DNA from: an uncultured Trichococcus sp.
GTDB lineage: Bacteria; Bacillota; Bacilli; Lactobacillales; Aerococcaceae
Direction: 5' to 3'
DNA length: 64,000 bases
NCBI RefSeq assembly: GCF_963663645.1
Contig: NZ_OY760503.1
Coordinates: 124,001-188,000 of the forward strand
Part shown: piece after piece, positions 27,131 to 38,457 of the stretch
Layout: each line of letters starts with the position of its first letter
Position numbering within the stretch: position 1 is the stretch's first letter
The notes under the pieces: generated by a model
Databases searched by the model: none
Seen by the model: only the letters and a program-made list of their open reading frames with translations
Told to the model about the DNA's origin: nothing
Program-made: the position numbers and the translations under genes

Positions 27131-28924
27131 ATGGAGAACATCAATTACGCAGACACAACTTTCGTATTCCTGGCAACCACCCTGGTCCTCTTAATGACAC
27201 CGGCGCTGTCCCTATTCTATGGAGGGATGGTACGGAAGAAAAATATCCTCAGCACGACGATGCATAGTTATGCAGCCATCGCCGTCGTCTCTATCCAATG
27301 GATTCTGTTCGGTTATTCATTTGTATTCGGTGGGCACGGTCCGCTGATCGGTGACGGCTCCTTCGCCCTGCTCAACAACGTAAATTTTGTGCCGATCGAC
27401 TACGCACCCACGATTCCCCACCAGCTATTCTTGATGTTCCAATTGGCTTTCGCAATCATCACACCGGCTCTGATATCCGGAAGCATCGCGGAACGCATGA
27501 AGTTCCCTGCCTTCTTGGCTTTCATCCTGTTGTGGACGACATTCGTCTACGATCCGATCGCCCACTGGATCTGGGGAAATGGCGGCTGGATCCGCGAATT
27601 GGATGCACTCGATTTTGCAGGAGGCAGCGTCATCCACATCAGTTCAGGTGTGTCTGCGTTGGTGGCGGCCATCTACATCGGTAAACGAAACAACCATGAT
27701 TCGATCAAGCCTCATAATATTCCGATGACAATGATCGGTGCTGGTCTTCTTCTCTTCGGTTGGTACGGTTTCAACGCGGGAAGCGCACTGGCCATCAATG
27801 ACATCGCCTTGAATGCCTTCCTCACAACGAACACTTCCGCAGCTGCCGCTGGTTTGAGCTGGATGCTGTGCGAATGGATGGTCCACAAGAAGCCGACAGC
27901 ACTCGGATTTGTCAGCGGAATCGTGGCAGGCCTCGTTTCCATCACTCCTGATGCAGGATTCGTCAGCCCGTTTGCTTCCCTTCTGATCGGACTAATCGGC
28001 GGGATTGTTTGTTTCTACGGCGTCACTATTCTGAAGAAAAAATTTGATTATGATGATGCGCTTGATGCATTCGGCTGCCACGGCATCGGCGGAATCTGGG
28101 GCGGAATCGCAACAGGAATCTTCGCTACAAGTGCGATCAACCCTGCTATCGAAGGTGGTTTAGTGGACGGAAATCTTAGACTGCTTATTGCGGAAATAAT
28201 CAGCATCGCTGCTGTAGTTGCTTACGCCGGCATCGTATCTTATTTCTTGTTGAAATTGATCAGCCAATTCATGCAACTGCGCGTCTCTGCTGAAGAAGAA
28301 GAAATCGGATTGGACTATGCCATCCATGGCGAAACTGCGTACGGCAGCATCGCTATAGCCTTGAGCGAACCGAATCATTCAGATACTGATAGATCTGTCG
28401 TGCCTGGCGAATTGAGATCGGCCTTCCAAAAATTCCAGGAGCGCACTTTCGCGGGCAACGGTCCCGAACTGGCTTACGCGAATCCATCTCTTGAAGACCT
28501 GAACAAATCAGTGGTTGTGGAATATCAAGCATCCAGTTCAACAACAGGCGGCTACGCTACAGATAATAAAATCACCAAAATTGAAATCATCACGAACGAA
28601 AGTAAATTTGAGAGTCTGAAAAAAGCGCTGAACAGCATCGGCATCACTGGCATGACCGTTTTCGACGTATTCGGCTACGGCATGCAAAAAGGCCACTCCA
28701 CCTATTATCGTGGCGTCGAAACCGAAGCCGACCTGTTGCCGAAGATCCGTGTCGAAGTTGTCGTGAGCACGGTTCCAGTCCAAGAGGTAGTGGACGCTGC
28801 CAGAAAAGCTTTGTACACCGGCAACATCGGGGACGGGAAAATTTTCATATATAATGTAGAAAACGTCATCCGCGTCAGCACCGGGGATGAAGGAAAGAAA
28901 GCCTTGGAATATCCAAACGAATAA
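27131..28924 (+). CDS. amt: Ammonium transporter fused to a C-terminal PII signalling domain
   Basis: 597 residues in two parts. Residues 1 to about 400 are an Amt channel: FYGGMVRKKNIL, FAIITPALISGSIAERMKF, H169 in GGSVIHISSGV and H317 in DAFGCHGIGGIWGG form the twin-histidine pore. After a linker of about 80 residues, residues 478-590 are a PII domain: SIGITGMTVFDVFGYGMQKG, then a T-loop, then TGNIGDGKIFIYNVENVIRV. In the T-loop, T531 (YRGVET) stands where the uridylylated Tyr51 of GlnB/GlnK is, so that switch is absent. A tethered PII could block or open the pore directly in response to nucleotides and 2-oxoglutarate. No separate glnK follows. The start has AGGAG 8 bases upstream. A group II intron abuts its stop codon on the other strand. 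Confidence 0.93.
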   Translation: MENINYADTTFVFLATTLVLLMTPALSLFYGGMVRKKNILSTTMHSYAAIAVVSIQWILFGYSFVFGGHGPLIGDGSFALLNNVNFVPIDYAPTIPHQLFLMFQLAFAIITPALISGSIAERMKFPAFLAFILLWTTFVYDPIAHWIWGNGGWIRELDALDFAGGSVIHISSGVSALVAAIYIGKRNNHDSIKPHNIPMTMIGAGLLLFGWYGFNAGSALAINDIALNAFLTTNTSAAAAGLSWMLCEWMVHKKPTALGFVSGIVAGLVSITPDAGFVSPFASLLIGLIGGIVCFYGVTILKKKFDYDDALDAFGCHGIGGIWGGIATGIFATSAINPAIEGGLVDGNLRLLIAEIISIAAVVAYAGIVSYFLLKLISQFMQLRVSAEEEEIGLDYAIHGETAYGSIAIALSEPNHSDTDRSVVPGELRSAFQKFQERTFAGNGPELAYANPSLEDLNKSVVVEYQASSSTTGGYATDNKITKIEIITNESKFESLKKALNSIGITGMTVFDVFGYGMQKGHSTYYRGVETEADLLPKIRVEVVVSTVPVQEVVDAARKALYTGNIGDGKIFIYNVENVIRVSTGDEGKKALEYPNE

Positions 28925-28925
28925 G

Positions 28926-28996
28926 ATCGAGTAGGAGGAGCCAACAGGCTCCGACCTCTCACACCACCGTGCGTACGGTTCCGTACACGGCGGTTC
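28926..28996 (-). ncRNA. Group II intron domains V and VI
   Basis: On the minus strand the catalytic domain V starts at the reverse transcriptase stop codon with GAACCGCCGTGTACGG and closes with CGCACGGTGGTG. Domain VI follows as GGAGCC paired with GGCTCC (28937-28942 with 28947-28952). A likely branch-point A at 28932 lies 6 bases before the proposed end. Confidence 0.75.
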
Positions 28997-30383
28997 AGTA
29001 TCTTGAGTAAGCAGACTCTGCCAGGTGGCTTAATGAAATTAAGCCCCAATGGTGGAGTCTTTTCGTCGTAAGTGCCCGATGAACTTCAGGCGTTTTGGAG
29101 AGCCTCCAGTGTTTCTTTCTGGAGAATCCGACGCGCTTTGCGCTATCTTTATCGAGACCAAGCTTGGATAGTCTGTCAATTTTCGTACGTGAGCTTTTCC
29201 ATCGTTTAAGAATAAGTTGTCTGATTCTGCGATGCAGCCATTGTTCAATCCTTCGGATAAAGGTTTTAATGAACCCTAAACCGAAGTAGTTGATCCATCC
29301 TCTTGTGACACTGTTGATTTCGTTAGAAATTTGACGGAAATCGCCGGGACGGTTTCGTTTCGTCAAGTGTCTCAATTTGTTGACTAATTTCTTCTTGGCG
29401 GCATTGGTCGGTCGGTAGCGACAGACCCCATTCACAGTAGTTATCAGACAACCCAAGAACTTTAAACGGGTGGGAGACCCCACTTTGCTTTTGTCCTTGT
29501 TGACGGTTAGCTTTAGGTCTTTCTCGATAAAGCGAGTGACGCTCTGAAGAACCCGCTCGCCTGCTCTCTTTGTTTTTACAAAGATTACTAAGTCATCGGC
29601 GAAGCGAACGAAACGGTGCCCTCGTTGTTCCAACTCCTTATCCAGTTCATGCAAGTAAACATTGCTGAGAAGTGGCGAGATTACGCCACCTTGCGGTGCG
29701 CCTGTTTCACTTTCTACGAATTCGCCGGACAGGTCTATTACACCACTCAACAGGAACTTGCGGATAATCTTAAGGATGGCTTTGTCGTGTACATACTGTT
29801 CAAGGTAGTACATCAACTTATCATGATTCAACGTGTCGAAGCACTGTTTTAAATCGCAATCAACCACTACGGGAAAGCCTTCTTTGTAAAAATTCACGCA
29901 CTGTTTTAGTGCAGAATGGTTACTTTTCCCTATTCGGAAACCGTGGCTATTCGGATGGAAATGCGGGTCAATGATGGGTTCTATTATCTGCCTAATGGCC
30001 TGTTGGACCACTCGGTCCCGCACTACTGGTATTCCCAGTTTCCGTATTCCGCCATTTGGTTTCGGGATTTCCACCCTCCGTACAGGGTGTGGCTTGTATG
30101 TCCCGTCTAATAGTTTTCTCCTTAGTTGGGGATAGAACTCGATAATGTGGGCTTCCACTTCATGCACTGTCATTCCGTCTACTCCTGCTGCCCCTTTGTT
30201 TTGTCTAACCGCTTTAGCAGCCGAGAGTAAGTTCTTTTTACTTACAACGAGACCCATGAGGGACTCACCATACTTCTCCATATGTTCACCTAGGTTATTA
30301 CTCCGCACATCTACATATTCTTTCGCTTCCAGCTTATCCTTCTGTAGCTTGCCAACCTTTCGGTTGTTTTCTGCATTCTTCAT
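28995..30383 (-). CDS. ltrA: Group II intron reverse transcriptase/maturase
   Basis: 462 residues. The finger-palm domain has LGIPVVRDRVVQQAIRQIIE and GAPQGGVISPLLSNVYLHEL, with the active-site FADD at 261-264. The X/maturase domain includes NSVTRGWINYFGLGF. The protein ends WGLISLSHLAESAYSRY without an HNH endonuclease domain, as class C proteins do. It binds the intron RNA to help splicing and copies it into DNA targets, using nascent strands as primer. The frame is intact, and GGAGG lies 9 bases before the ATG. Confidence 0.93.
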   Translation of the reverse strand: MKNAENNRKVGKLQKDKLEAKEYVDVRSNNLGEHMEKYGESLMGLVVSKKNLLSAAKAVRQNKGAAGVDGMTVHEVEAHIIEFYPQLRRKLLDGTYKPHPVRRVEIPKPNGGIRKLGIPVVRDRVVQQAIRQIIEPIIDPHFHPNSHGFRIGKSNHSALKQCVNFYKEGFPVVVDCDLKQCFDTLNHDKLMYYLEQYVHDKAILKIIRKFLLSGVIDLSGEFVESETGAPQGGVISPLLSNVYLHELDKELEQRGHRFVRFADDLVIFVKTKRAGERVLQSVTRFIEKDLKLTVNKDKSKVGSPTRLKFLGCLITTVNGVCRYRPTNAAKKKLVNKLRHLTKRNRPGDFRQISNEINSVTRGWINYFGLGFIKTFIRRIEQWLHRRIRQLILKRWKSSRTKIDRLSKLGLDKDSAKRVGFSRKKHWRLSKTPEVHRALTTKRLHHWGLISLSHLAESAYSRY

Positions 30384-30776
30384 AAAACCTAACCTCCTAT
30401 CTTTCCAAGTATTGATACTGTTCGGTCCTTCGCTACATTTTCGCTACTATGACCTCTGCTGACTTCTCGCTATTCGTTGTTACTACAGGGAATCCTGCTA
30501 GCGAGACCTCCCCGGGTAAGAATGATAACCTTCCACTCATGTCACTGCCTCATTTACTGTAGGAGATTCGTGCAGTATAGGACTTTGCTATGTGCGGCAA
30601 GCTCGTCCGTCTCCATACAGCCTCATATGAGATTTCTGTTCGTCAGTGCGAGTGTTTGCGTCCGACTTCCTTCAGATTCCACCTCACGGTGGACACCCTT
30701 GTCCTTCGCTAACAGTTCCTACTGCAAAGCCTGTAGTGGACTTTCACCACCAAGTTATCACCCATGCCGGGCGCAC
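30384..30776 (-). other. 5' part of the group II intron (domains I-IV RNA, non-coding)
   Basis: About 390 bases between the intron start and the maturase ATG, with many short pairings typical of domains I-III (for example GTCCACCGTGAGGTGGA-type hairpin near 30685-30700). No protein is encoded here. Confidence 0.7.
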
Positions 30777-30779
30777 CGC

Positions 30780-30818
30780 AAAAAAAATCCCAAGAGCAGA
30801 AGCTCTCGGGATTTTTTT
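30780..30818 (-). terminator. Terminator of tuf and homing site of the intron
   Basis: A-flanked stem with ATCCC-AAGAGC and AGCTCT-CGGGAT arms and a 3-4 base loop, with T-runs on both sides. It ends the str operon on the minus strand. The intron begins 3-4 bases after its T-run. Confidence 0.9.
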
Positions 30819-30848
30819 AATCGCATTAAATTTTATTTTGAAATAAAA

Positions 30849-32036
30849 TTATTTAGAGATTGAAGCTACAACGCCAGCGCCTACAGTACGGCCGCCTTCA
30901 CGAATAGAGAACTTAGTTCCTTCTTCGATAGCGATTGGGTGGATCAGTTCAACTTCCATAGTAACGTTATCGCCAGGCATTACCATTTCAACGCCTTCTG
31001 GTAAGTTACATACGCCTGTAACGTCAGTTGTACGGAAGTAGAATTGTGGACGGTAGTTTGTGAAGAATGGAGTGTGACGTCCGCCTTCTTCTTTTGAAAG
31101 TACATAAACTTCAGCAGAGAAAGTTGTATGTGGAGTGATTGAACCTGGTTTAGCCAATACTTGACCACGTTGGATTTGCTCACGTGTAACACCACGTAAC
31201 AAAGCTCCTACGTTATCGCCAGCTTCAGCGTAATCCAATAATTTACGGAACATTTCAACACCGGTAACAACTGTTTTCTTAGTTTCTTCAGCAATACCGA
31301 CGATTTCAACTTCGTCACCAACGCGGACTTGTCCACGCTCAACACGGCCTGTAGCAACAGTACCACGTCCAGTGATTGAGAATACGTCCTCGATAGGCAT
31401 CATGAATGGTTTGTCAGTGTCACGAGTTGGAGTTGGGATGTACTCGTCAACAGCTGCCATCAATTCCAAGATTTTTTCTTCGTAAGACTCGTCGCCTTCC
31501 AAAGCTTTCAAAGCAGAACCAGAAATTACAGGAACATCGTCGCCAGGGAAATCGTATTCTGTCAACAGGTCACGAACTTCCATTTCAACTAATTCTAATA
31601 ATTCTTCGTCGTCAACCATGTCGACTTTGTTCAAGAATACTACGATGTAAGGAACACCAACTTGACGAGACAACAGGATGTGCTCGCGAGTTTGTGGCAT
31701 TGGACCATCAGCAGCAGAAACTACTAAGATAGCGCCGTCCATTTGTGCAGCACCAGTGATCATGTTTTTAACATAGTCCGCGTGGCCTGGGCAGTCTACG
31801 TGAGCGTAGTGACGAGTTTCAGTTGAGTATTCAACGTGAGAAGTGTTGATCGTGATACCACGTTCTCTTTCTTCTGGAGCGTTGTCGATTGCAGCATAGT
31901 TAGATGCTTCAGCGAACCCTTTTTTAGCTAAAACTGTTGTGATAGCTGCTGTTAATGTTGTTTTACCATGGTCAACGTGTCCGATTGTACCAACGTTAAC
32001 ATGGGGTTTTGAACGGTCGAATTTTACTTTTGCCAT
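30849..32036 (-). CDS. tuf: Elongation factor Tu
   Basis: 395 residues. The GTPase motifs are [17 protein letters not shown], and [10 protein letters not shown] with [10 protein letters not shown]. Domains II and III follow with the full conserved sequence to [10 protein letters not shown]-Tu brings aminoacyl-tRNA to the ribosome. It is the last gene of the str operon and has its own promoter in the 120-base gap after fusA. Confidence 0.99.
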   Translation of the reverse strand: MAKVKFDRSKPHVNVGTIGHVDHGKTTLTAAITTVLAKKGFAEASNYAAIDNAPEERERGITINTSHVEYSTETRHYAHVDCPGHADYVKNMITGAAQMDGAILVVSAADGPMPQTREHILLSRQVGVPYIVVFLNKVDMVDDEELLELVEMEVRDLLTEYDFPGDDVPVISGSALKALEGDESYEEKILELMAAVDEYIPTPTRDTDKPFMMPIEDVFSITGRGTVATGRVERGQVRVGDEVEIVGIAEETKKTVVTGVEMFRKLLDYAEAGDNVGALLRGVTREQIQRGQVLAKPGSITPHTTFSAEVYVLSKEEGGRHTPFFTNYRPQFYFRTTDVTGVCNLPEGVEMVMPGDNVTMEVELIHPIAIEEGTKFSIREGGRTVGAGVVASISK

Positions 32037-32103
32037 TTTAAATCATTTCCTCCTCATATTGAGTGCTTATAATTTGTCTAGACTCTAATCGTCTATCGTA
32101 TAA

Positions 32104-32132
32104 AGTATACCGATTTGTATCCGAAAAAGCAA
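32104..32132 (-). promoter_or_regulatory. tuf-specific promoter
   Basis: TTGCTT (complement of 32127-32132), 17-base spacer, TATACT (complement of 32104-32109), between fusA and tuf. It would boost EF-Tu above the other str genes. Confidence 0.8.
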
Positions 32133-32156
32133 TATACAAGCTAAGCAACAGCGAAA

Positions 32157-34244
32157 TTACTCTTCGCTATTTTTTCCGCTCTTCTTGATGATTTCTTCTT
32201 GTACAGATTTAGGAACAGCTTCATAATGATCGAATGTCATTGAGAACGTTCCGCGGCCTTGTGTAGAAGAACGTAAAGTTGTCGCATATCCAAACATTTC
32301 TGATAATGGAATGCTGCTCTTAACGATTTGTGCGTTACCGCGTGCTTCAGTACCTTCGATACGTCCACGACGAGAACTTACATGACCCATTACATCTCCC
32401 AAATAATCATCAGGAACTGTAATTTCTACAGCCATCATTGGCTCAAGGATTGCAGGGTCAGCTTTTTTAGCTGCGTTACGCAAAGCAAGTGAAGCAGCAA
32501 CTTTAAATGCTGTTTCAGATGAATCGACATCATGGTAAGAACCATCATACAATTTAGCCTTAACGTCAACTAAAGGATAACCAGCCAACACACCATTTTC
32601 CATTGCGTCTTTCAAACCTGCTTCAACTGCAGGGATGTATTCACGAGGAACTACCCCACCGACGATAGCATTCTCAAACGCAAATCCAGCGCCTTCTTCG
32701 TTAGGAGTAAATTCAACCCAAACGTGACCGAATTGACCTTTACCACCTGATTGACGAACGAATTTACCTTCAGATTGAACTGTTTGACGGAACGTTTCAC
32801 GGTAAGATACTTGTGGAGCACCTACTGTAGCTTCAACTTTGAACTCACGTTTCATACGGTCAACGATGATGTCCAAGTGCAACTCACCCATACCAGCGAT
32901 GATCGTTTGACCAGTCTCTGGATTTGTGGAAGCACGGAAAGTAGGATCTTCTTCAGAAAGTTTCTGTAGCGCGATACCCATTTTATCTTGGTCAGCTTTT
33001 GATTTAGGCTCAATCGCAACTTCGATAACTGGTTCCGGGAAATTCATGGATTCAAGGATAACATGTATCTTTTCATCACACAAAGTGTCCCCAGTAGTCG
33101 TATCTTTCAAACCAACTGCTGCAGCGATGTCTCCTGCGAATACTTCAGGAATTTCGCTACGACTGTTAGCATGCATCTGCAAGATACGTCCAACACGTTC
33201 ACGTTTGCCTTTAGTGGCATTCTGAACGTAAGAACCACTTTGTAGCGTACCAGCGTATACGCGGAAGAATGTCAGACGGCCCACAAACGGGTCAGTCATA
33301 ACTTTAAATGCTAGAGCTGCAAATGGCGCTTCGTCGCTTGCAGGAACACTTATTTCTTCACCGTCATCGTCAGTACCTGTGATGGCTGGAACATCCAATG
33401 GTGATGGAAGGTAGTCGATAACTGCATCAAGCAATAATTGAACACCTTTATTTTTGAAAGCAGAACCGCAAAGCATCGGGAAAAACTCTACATTACATGT
33501 AGCGGTACGGATACCTTGTTTCAATTCTTCTTTCGTAATTTCTTCACCATCAAGATATTTTTCCATCAAGGCTTCATCAGTTTCAGCAACAGCTTCAACT
33601 AATTTAGTATGCCATTCTTCAGCCGCTTCAAGATATTCCGCAGGGATATCTTCTTCATGGTATTCAGTACCTTCATCGTTGTCATAGATTTCAGCCTTCA
33701 TTTCGACTAAATCGATGATACCTTTGAATGTATCTTCAGAACCAATCGGCAATTGAATCGGATGTGCATTAGCATTCAGACGGTCATGCAGAGTGCCTAA
33801 AGAATATAAGAAATCCGCACCCATTTTGTCCATTTTGTTAGCGAAAATGATACGAGGAACACCATAAGTTGTAGCTTGACGCCAAACTGTTTCAGTTTGA
33901 GGTTCTACACCTGATTGTGCATCAAGCAAAGCGACAGCGCCATCCAATACACGCAGGGAACGTTCAACTTCAATAGTGAAGTCCACGTGTCCGGGAGTAT
34001 CGATGATGTTTACGCGATACCCTTTCCATTGTGCAGTAGTAGCAGCTGAAGTGATGGTAATACCACGTTCTTGTTCTTGTTCCATCCAGTCCATTTGTGA
34101 AGCACCCTCGTGGGTCTCACCGATCTTATGGATTTTACCGGTATAGTACAAAATACGTTCAGTTGCCGTTGTTTTACCAGCGTCAATATGAGCCATGATA
34201 CCGATATTTCTCGTATTATGTAGAGAAAATTCTCTTTGTGCCAT
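32157..34244 (-). CDS. fusA: Elongation factor G
   Basis: 695 residues. GTPase motifs are [28 protein letters not shown], and NKMDKMGAD; domains III-V end with [20 protein letters not shown] drives translocation and, with RRF, ribosome recycling. I start at the ATG at 34244 ([20 protein letters not shown]), with GAGGTG 10 bases upstream; the TTG three codons earlier is too near that site. Confidence 0.98.
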   Translation of the reverse strand: MAQREFSLHNTRNIGIMAHIDAGKTTATERILYYTGKIHKIGETHEGASQMDWMEQEQERGITITSAATTAQWKGYRVNIIDTPGHVDFTIEVERSLRVLDGAVALLDAQSGVEPQTETVWRQATTYGVPRIIFANKMDKMGADFLYSLGTLHDRLNANAHPIQLPIGSEDTFKGIIDLVEMKAEIYDNDEGTEYHEEDIPAEYLEAAEEWHTKLVEAVAETDEALMEKYLDGEEITKEELKQGIRTATCNVEFFPMLCGSAFKNKGVQLLLDAVIDYLPSPLDVPAITGTDDDGEEISVPASDEAPFAALAFKVMTDPFVGRLTFFRVYAGTLQSGSYVQNATKGKRERVGRILQMHANSRSEIPEVFAGDIAAAVGLKDTTTGDTLCDEKIHVILESMNFPEPVIEVAIEPKSKADQDKMGIALQKLSEEDPTFRASTNPETGQTIIAGMGELHLDIIVDRMKREFKVEATVGAPQVSYRETFRQTVQSEGKFVRQSGGKGQFGHVWVEFTPNEEGAGFAFENAIVGGVVPREYIPAVEAGLKDAMENGVLAGYPLVDVKAKLYDGSYHDVDSSETAFKVAASLALRNAAKKADPAILEPMMAVEITVPDDYLGDVMGHVSSRRGRIEGTEARGNAQIVKSSIPLSEMFGYATTLRSSTQGRGTFSMTFDHYEAVPKSVQEEIIKKSGKNSEE

Positions 34245-34361
34245 CTTCTTCAAACACCTCTCTCTTATAAAAGTAATTGCAAGTCCATTTTATTGGAAAA
34301 ATGGTGACTTACGCAACCATAAAGCAAATGTCTTGCAAGAATAAATTCTTGCAAGAACATT

Positions 34362-34832
34362 TTACCAACGGTAGTGAGCGAAAGCTTTGTTAGCTTCTGC
34401 CATTTTATGTGTATCTTCACGTTTCTTAACTGAAGCACCAGAGTTGTTAGCAGCGTCCATGATTTCTTTAGCCAGACGCTCTTCCATAGTATCTTCACCG
34501 CGTAGACGAGAGTAGCTTACCAACCAACGTAATCCTAAAGCCATACGACGATCTGGACGTACTTCGATAGGAACTTGATAGTTAGAACCCCCTACACGAC
34601 GTGCTTTTACTTCTAAAACAGGCATGATGTTTTTCATAGCTTGTTCGAAAACTTCCAACGGGTCGTTTCCTGTAGATTCTTTAATCATTTCAAATGCGTT
34701 ATATAAGATGGTAGCAGCTTTACCACGTTTTCCATCAACCATGATACGGTTGATCAAACGAGTCACCAATTTTGAATTGTAAATCGGATCTGGCATTACT
34801 TCACGTTTTGTGACTGGACCTTTACGAGGCAT
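34362..34832 (-). CDS. rpsG: 30S ribosomal protein S7
   Basis: 156 residues. [20 protein letters not shown] starts it, and [20 protein letters not shown] and [20 protein letters not shown] are conserved. S7 binds the 3' major domain of 16S rRNA at the exit site. It lies between rpsL and fusA. Confidence 0.98.
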   Translation of the reverse strand: MPRKGPVTKREVMPDPIYNSKLVTRLINRIMVDGKRGKAATILYNAFEMIKESTGNDPLEVFEQAMKNIMPVLEVKARRVGGSNYQVPIEVRPDRRMALGLRWLVSYSRLRGEDTMEERLAKEIMDAANNSGASVKKREDTHKMAEANKAFAHYRW

Positions 34833-34877
34833 TCAAATTCCTCCTTCCTTAACTTTTGTTTTTCGTTTATTGTTTAA

Positions 34878-35294
34878 TTATTTTTTCTTAGGTCTCTTAG
34901 CTCCGTATTTAGAACGGCTTTGCATACGGTTGGCTACACCAGCTGTATCAAGAGCGCCACGAACGATATGATAACGTACCCCTGGCAAGTCTTTTACACG
35001 TCCGCCACGGATTAGCACCACGCTGTGTTCTTGTAGGTTATGTCCGATACCAGGAATGTAAGCTGTAACTTCCAACAAGTTGGACAGACGTACACGAGCG
35101 TACTTACGTAACGCTGAGTTAGGTTTTTTCGGAGTCATTGTACCCACACGCGTACAAACACCACGTTTTTGAGGTGAGTTTGTATTTGTTTGAGATTTTT
35201 TGAAGCTATTGTACCCTTTTCCTAAAGCAGGAGCAGTTGATTTTTCAATAGCAGATTTGCGAGGTTTACGCACTAATTGATTGATTGTAGGCAT
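34878..35294 (-). CDS. rpsL: 30S ribosomal protein S12
   Basis: 138 residues from the ATG at 35294 ([19 protein letters not shown]), with GGAGG 8 bases upstream; the longer in-frame form covers that site. The decoding loop [19 protein letters not shown] has the wild-type lysine, and [15 protein letters not shown] the second; neither shows a known streptomycin-resistance change. First gene of the str operon. Confidence 0.97.
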   Translation of the reverse strand: MPTINQLVRKPRKSAIEKSTAPALGKGYNSFKKSQTNTNSPQKRGVCTRVGTMTPKKPNSALRKYARVRLSNLLEVTAYIPGIGHNLQEHSVVLIRGGRVKDLPGVRYHIVRGALDTAGVANRMQSRSKYGAKRPKKK

Positions 35295-35611
35295 TGATTT
35301 TCCTCCTTCCTCGATGGGATAGCTAGGTCCACACATCCAGGTGGTTCCTTTTTAGTTAAAAAAATAAATAAATCGAATATTTCGACCTACTATTCTTTCT
35401 GTGACAATCATACACCAGTCAGCACGACTGAAAGATATTGTTCAGGAATCTGTGTATAAAATCACCTTATGAATCATAACATGGATATTTCTGACCGTCA
35501 ACCGTTTGTCTTGTTTTATTTGCAATATTTTCAGTTTTTTAATTCGATGCTGGTTGTACCCGAAGAATTCGACAAGGAACTGACCGGATCGCTATTGTCC
35601 ACAAACGAAAG
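35295..35611 (-). other. Region between the str operon and lysS
   Basis: About 320 bases without a supported gene. On the minus strand a TGGTGTATGAT extended -10-like sequence (complement near 35407-35415) may be the str promoter; its -35 is poor. It leaves a leader of about 105 bases before rpsL. Next to it CAGTC and GACTG form a small inverted repeat. In B. subtilis a long stretch with ctsR-clpC and rpoBC lies between lysS and rpsL; here none of it is present. Confidence 0.35.
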
Positions 35612-35642
35612 AAGGGGCTCCCACGAATTGTGGCAGTCCCCT
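35612..35642 (-). terminator. Terminator after lysS
   Basis: AGGGGCTCCCAC and GTGGCAGTCCCCT form an interrupted stem around AATT-containing loop, followed on the minus strand by TTCTTTC. It is just past the lysS stop codon. Confidence 0.6.
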
Positions 35643-35652
35643 CACATTCAAA

Positions 35653-37200
<1,548 letters not shown>

Positions 37201-37238
37201 TTAATATTGCCAATAAAAGAGTGAAAAATCAAGCCGTC

Positions 37239-38267
37239 TTAGCTATTTATTTCGATTTTCTCGAATGTACGCGCTTCTTTTGAGGCTTCGCGTTCCTCTA
37301 TTTCGAAAATGAAGCGATCCAACAAGTCGACAACTTCTTGTTGTCTGGATGCAGATGTGACTGCTGCTTTCGTTTTTGAAGCCCGCGGAATGCCTTTCAG
37401 ATAATAAGCCGCGATGCTGCGGAATTCTTTGACAGCGACTGTTTCGCCCTTCAGATCGGTCAATCTGTCCAAGTGCAGTTTTGCGATTTCCAATTTCTCG
37501 CGTGGGGTCGTTTGCGGCAACATTTCTCCGGTTTCCAGATAGTGGACTGTCTGCTTGATCATCCAAGGGTTGCTTAAGGCAGCCCGTCCGATCATGACAC
37601 CGTCCACGCCTGTTTCGTCCATCATCCGCTTGGCATCTTCAGGTGTCTTCACATCCCCGTTACCCAACAAAGGGATGCGCGTCAGGGCCTGTTTGACGTC
37701 CTTGAAGATGTTCCAGTCAGCTTTGCCTTCATACATCTGTACGCGTGTGCGTCCATGCATCGCAACGGCGGCTGCACCAGCGCGTTCTGCAGCCAAGGCG
37801 TTCTCCACCGCAAAAAGATGATTGGAGTCCCAGCCTGTCCGCATTTTCACGGTTACAGGCTTGTCCACGGCATCCACGACGGCAGAAACCATTTCATAGA
37901 CTTTGCCCGGATCCAACAACCACTTGGCTCCTGCTTCGGCTTTGATTACTTTGCTGACGGGGCAGCCCATGTTGATGTCGATGATGGCAGCCTCCGTGTT
38001 TTCCGCCACATATTTTGCCGCTTCCACCAGCGTATCCTTGTTGCCGCCCATGATCTGGACGCTCAACGGATACTCGTTCGGCTCGATGTGCAGCATCCGC
38101 AAAGTCTTCTCGTTGCGGAATTGGATGCCCTTATCGCTGATCATCTCGCAGACGACCAAGCCTGCGCCCATCTCTTTGACGGTGACACGGAAGGCAGCGT
38201 TGCTGATTCCGGCCATAGGTGCGACTGCGACCGGATTATTGATTTCAATATTGCCAATTTTATACAT
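37239..38267 (-). CDS. dusB: tRNA-dihydrouridine synthase (DusB type)
   Basis: 342 residues, an FMN-binding TIM barrel. It starts MYKIGNIEINNPVAVAPMAG, has the active-site cysteine in INMGCPVSKVIKAEAGAKWL, and the phosphate-binding GNGDVKTPEDAKRM and GVMIGRAALSNPW. It reduces uridines in tRNA D-loops with NADPH. It is upstream of lysS, the same pairing as B. subtilis yacF-lysS. Confidence 0.94.
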   Translation of the reverse strand: MYKIGNIEINNPVAVAPMAGISNAAFRVTVKEMGAGLVVCEMISDKGIQFRNEKTLRMLHIEPNEYPLSVQIMGGNKDTLVEAAKYVAENTEAAIIDINMGCPVSKVIKAEAGAKWLLDPGKVYEMVSAVVDAVDKPVTVKMRTGWDSNHLFAVENALAAERAGAAAVAMHGRTRVQMYEGKADWNIFKDVKQALTRIPLLGNGDVKTPEDAKRMMDETGVDGVMIGRAALSNPWMIKQTVHYLETGEMLPQTTPREKLEIAKLHLDRLTDLKGETVAVKEFRSIAAYYLKGIPRASKTKAAVTSASRQQEVVDLLDRFIFEIEEREASKEARTFEKIEINS

Positions 38268-38410
38268 TTTTTACTTCCTTTGTTATTTATTTATGGTGAT
38301 CTCATCCTTTTTCCGGATGCTCGAAAAACTCTTGGACCATTCTATCATCTTACAATCCGTAAGAAAAGAAAAATATCTTATCCGATTGCGTTTGGCGCCT
38401 CACCAATAAG

Positions 38411-38446
38411 AAAAAAAGGACAAGCCATCCGATCGGCCTGTCCTTC
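38411..38446 (-). terminator. Terminator after cysK
   Basis: AAGGACA and TGTCCTT arms with inner GCC/GGC pairs (38417-38446), with a T-run on the minus strand from 38417 downward. It ends 12 bases past the cysK stop codon. Confidence 0.85.
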
Positions 38447-38457
38447 TTATCCATTTG

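Larger units (their letters stand above)
28926..30776 (-). mobile_element. Group II intron, bacterial class C type, inserted after the tuf terminator
   Basis: About 1.85 kb on the minus strand. The 5' end begins GTGCGCCCGGC at 30776, the usual start, directly after the T-run of the tuf terminator. The 3' end has domain V and domain VI, with the likely last base at 28926, one base from the amt stop codon. A reverse transcriptase lacking an endonuclease domain fills domain IV. Class C introns home to rho-independent terminators, which matches this site. The insert separates amt from the terminator it would otherwise share with tuf. Confidence 0.85.
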
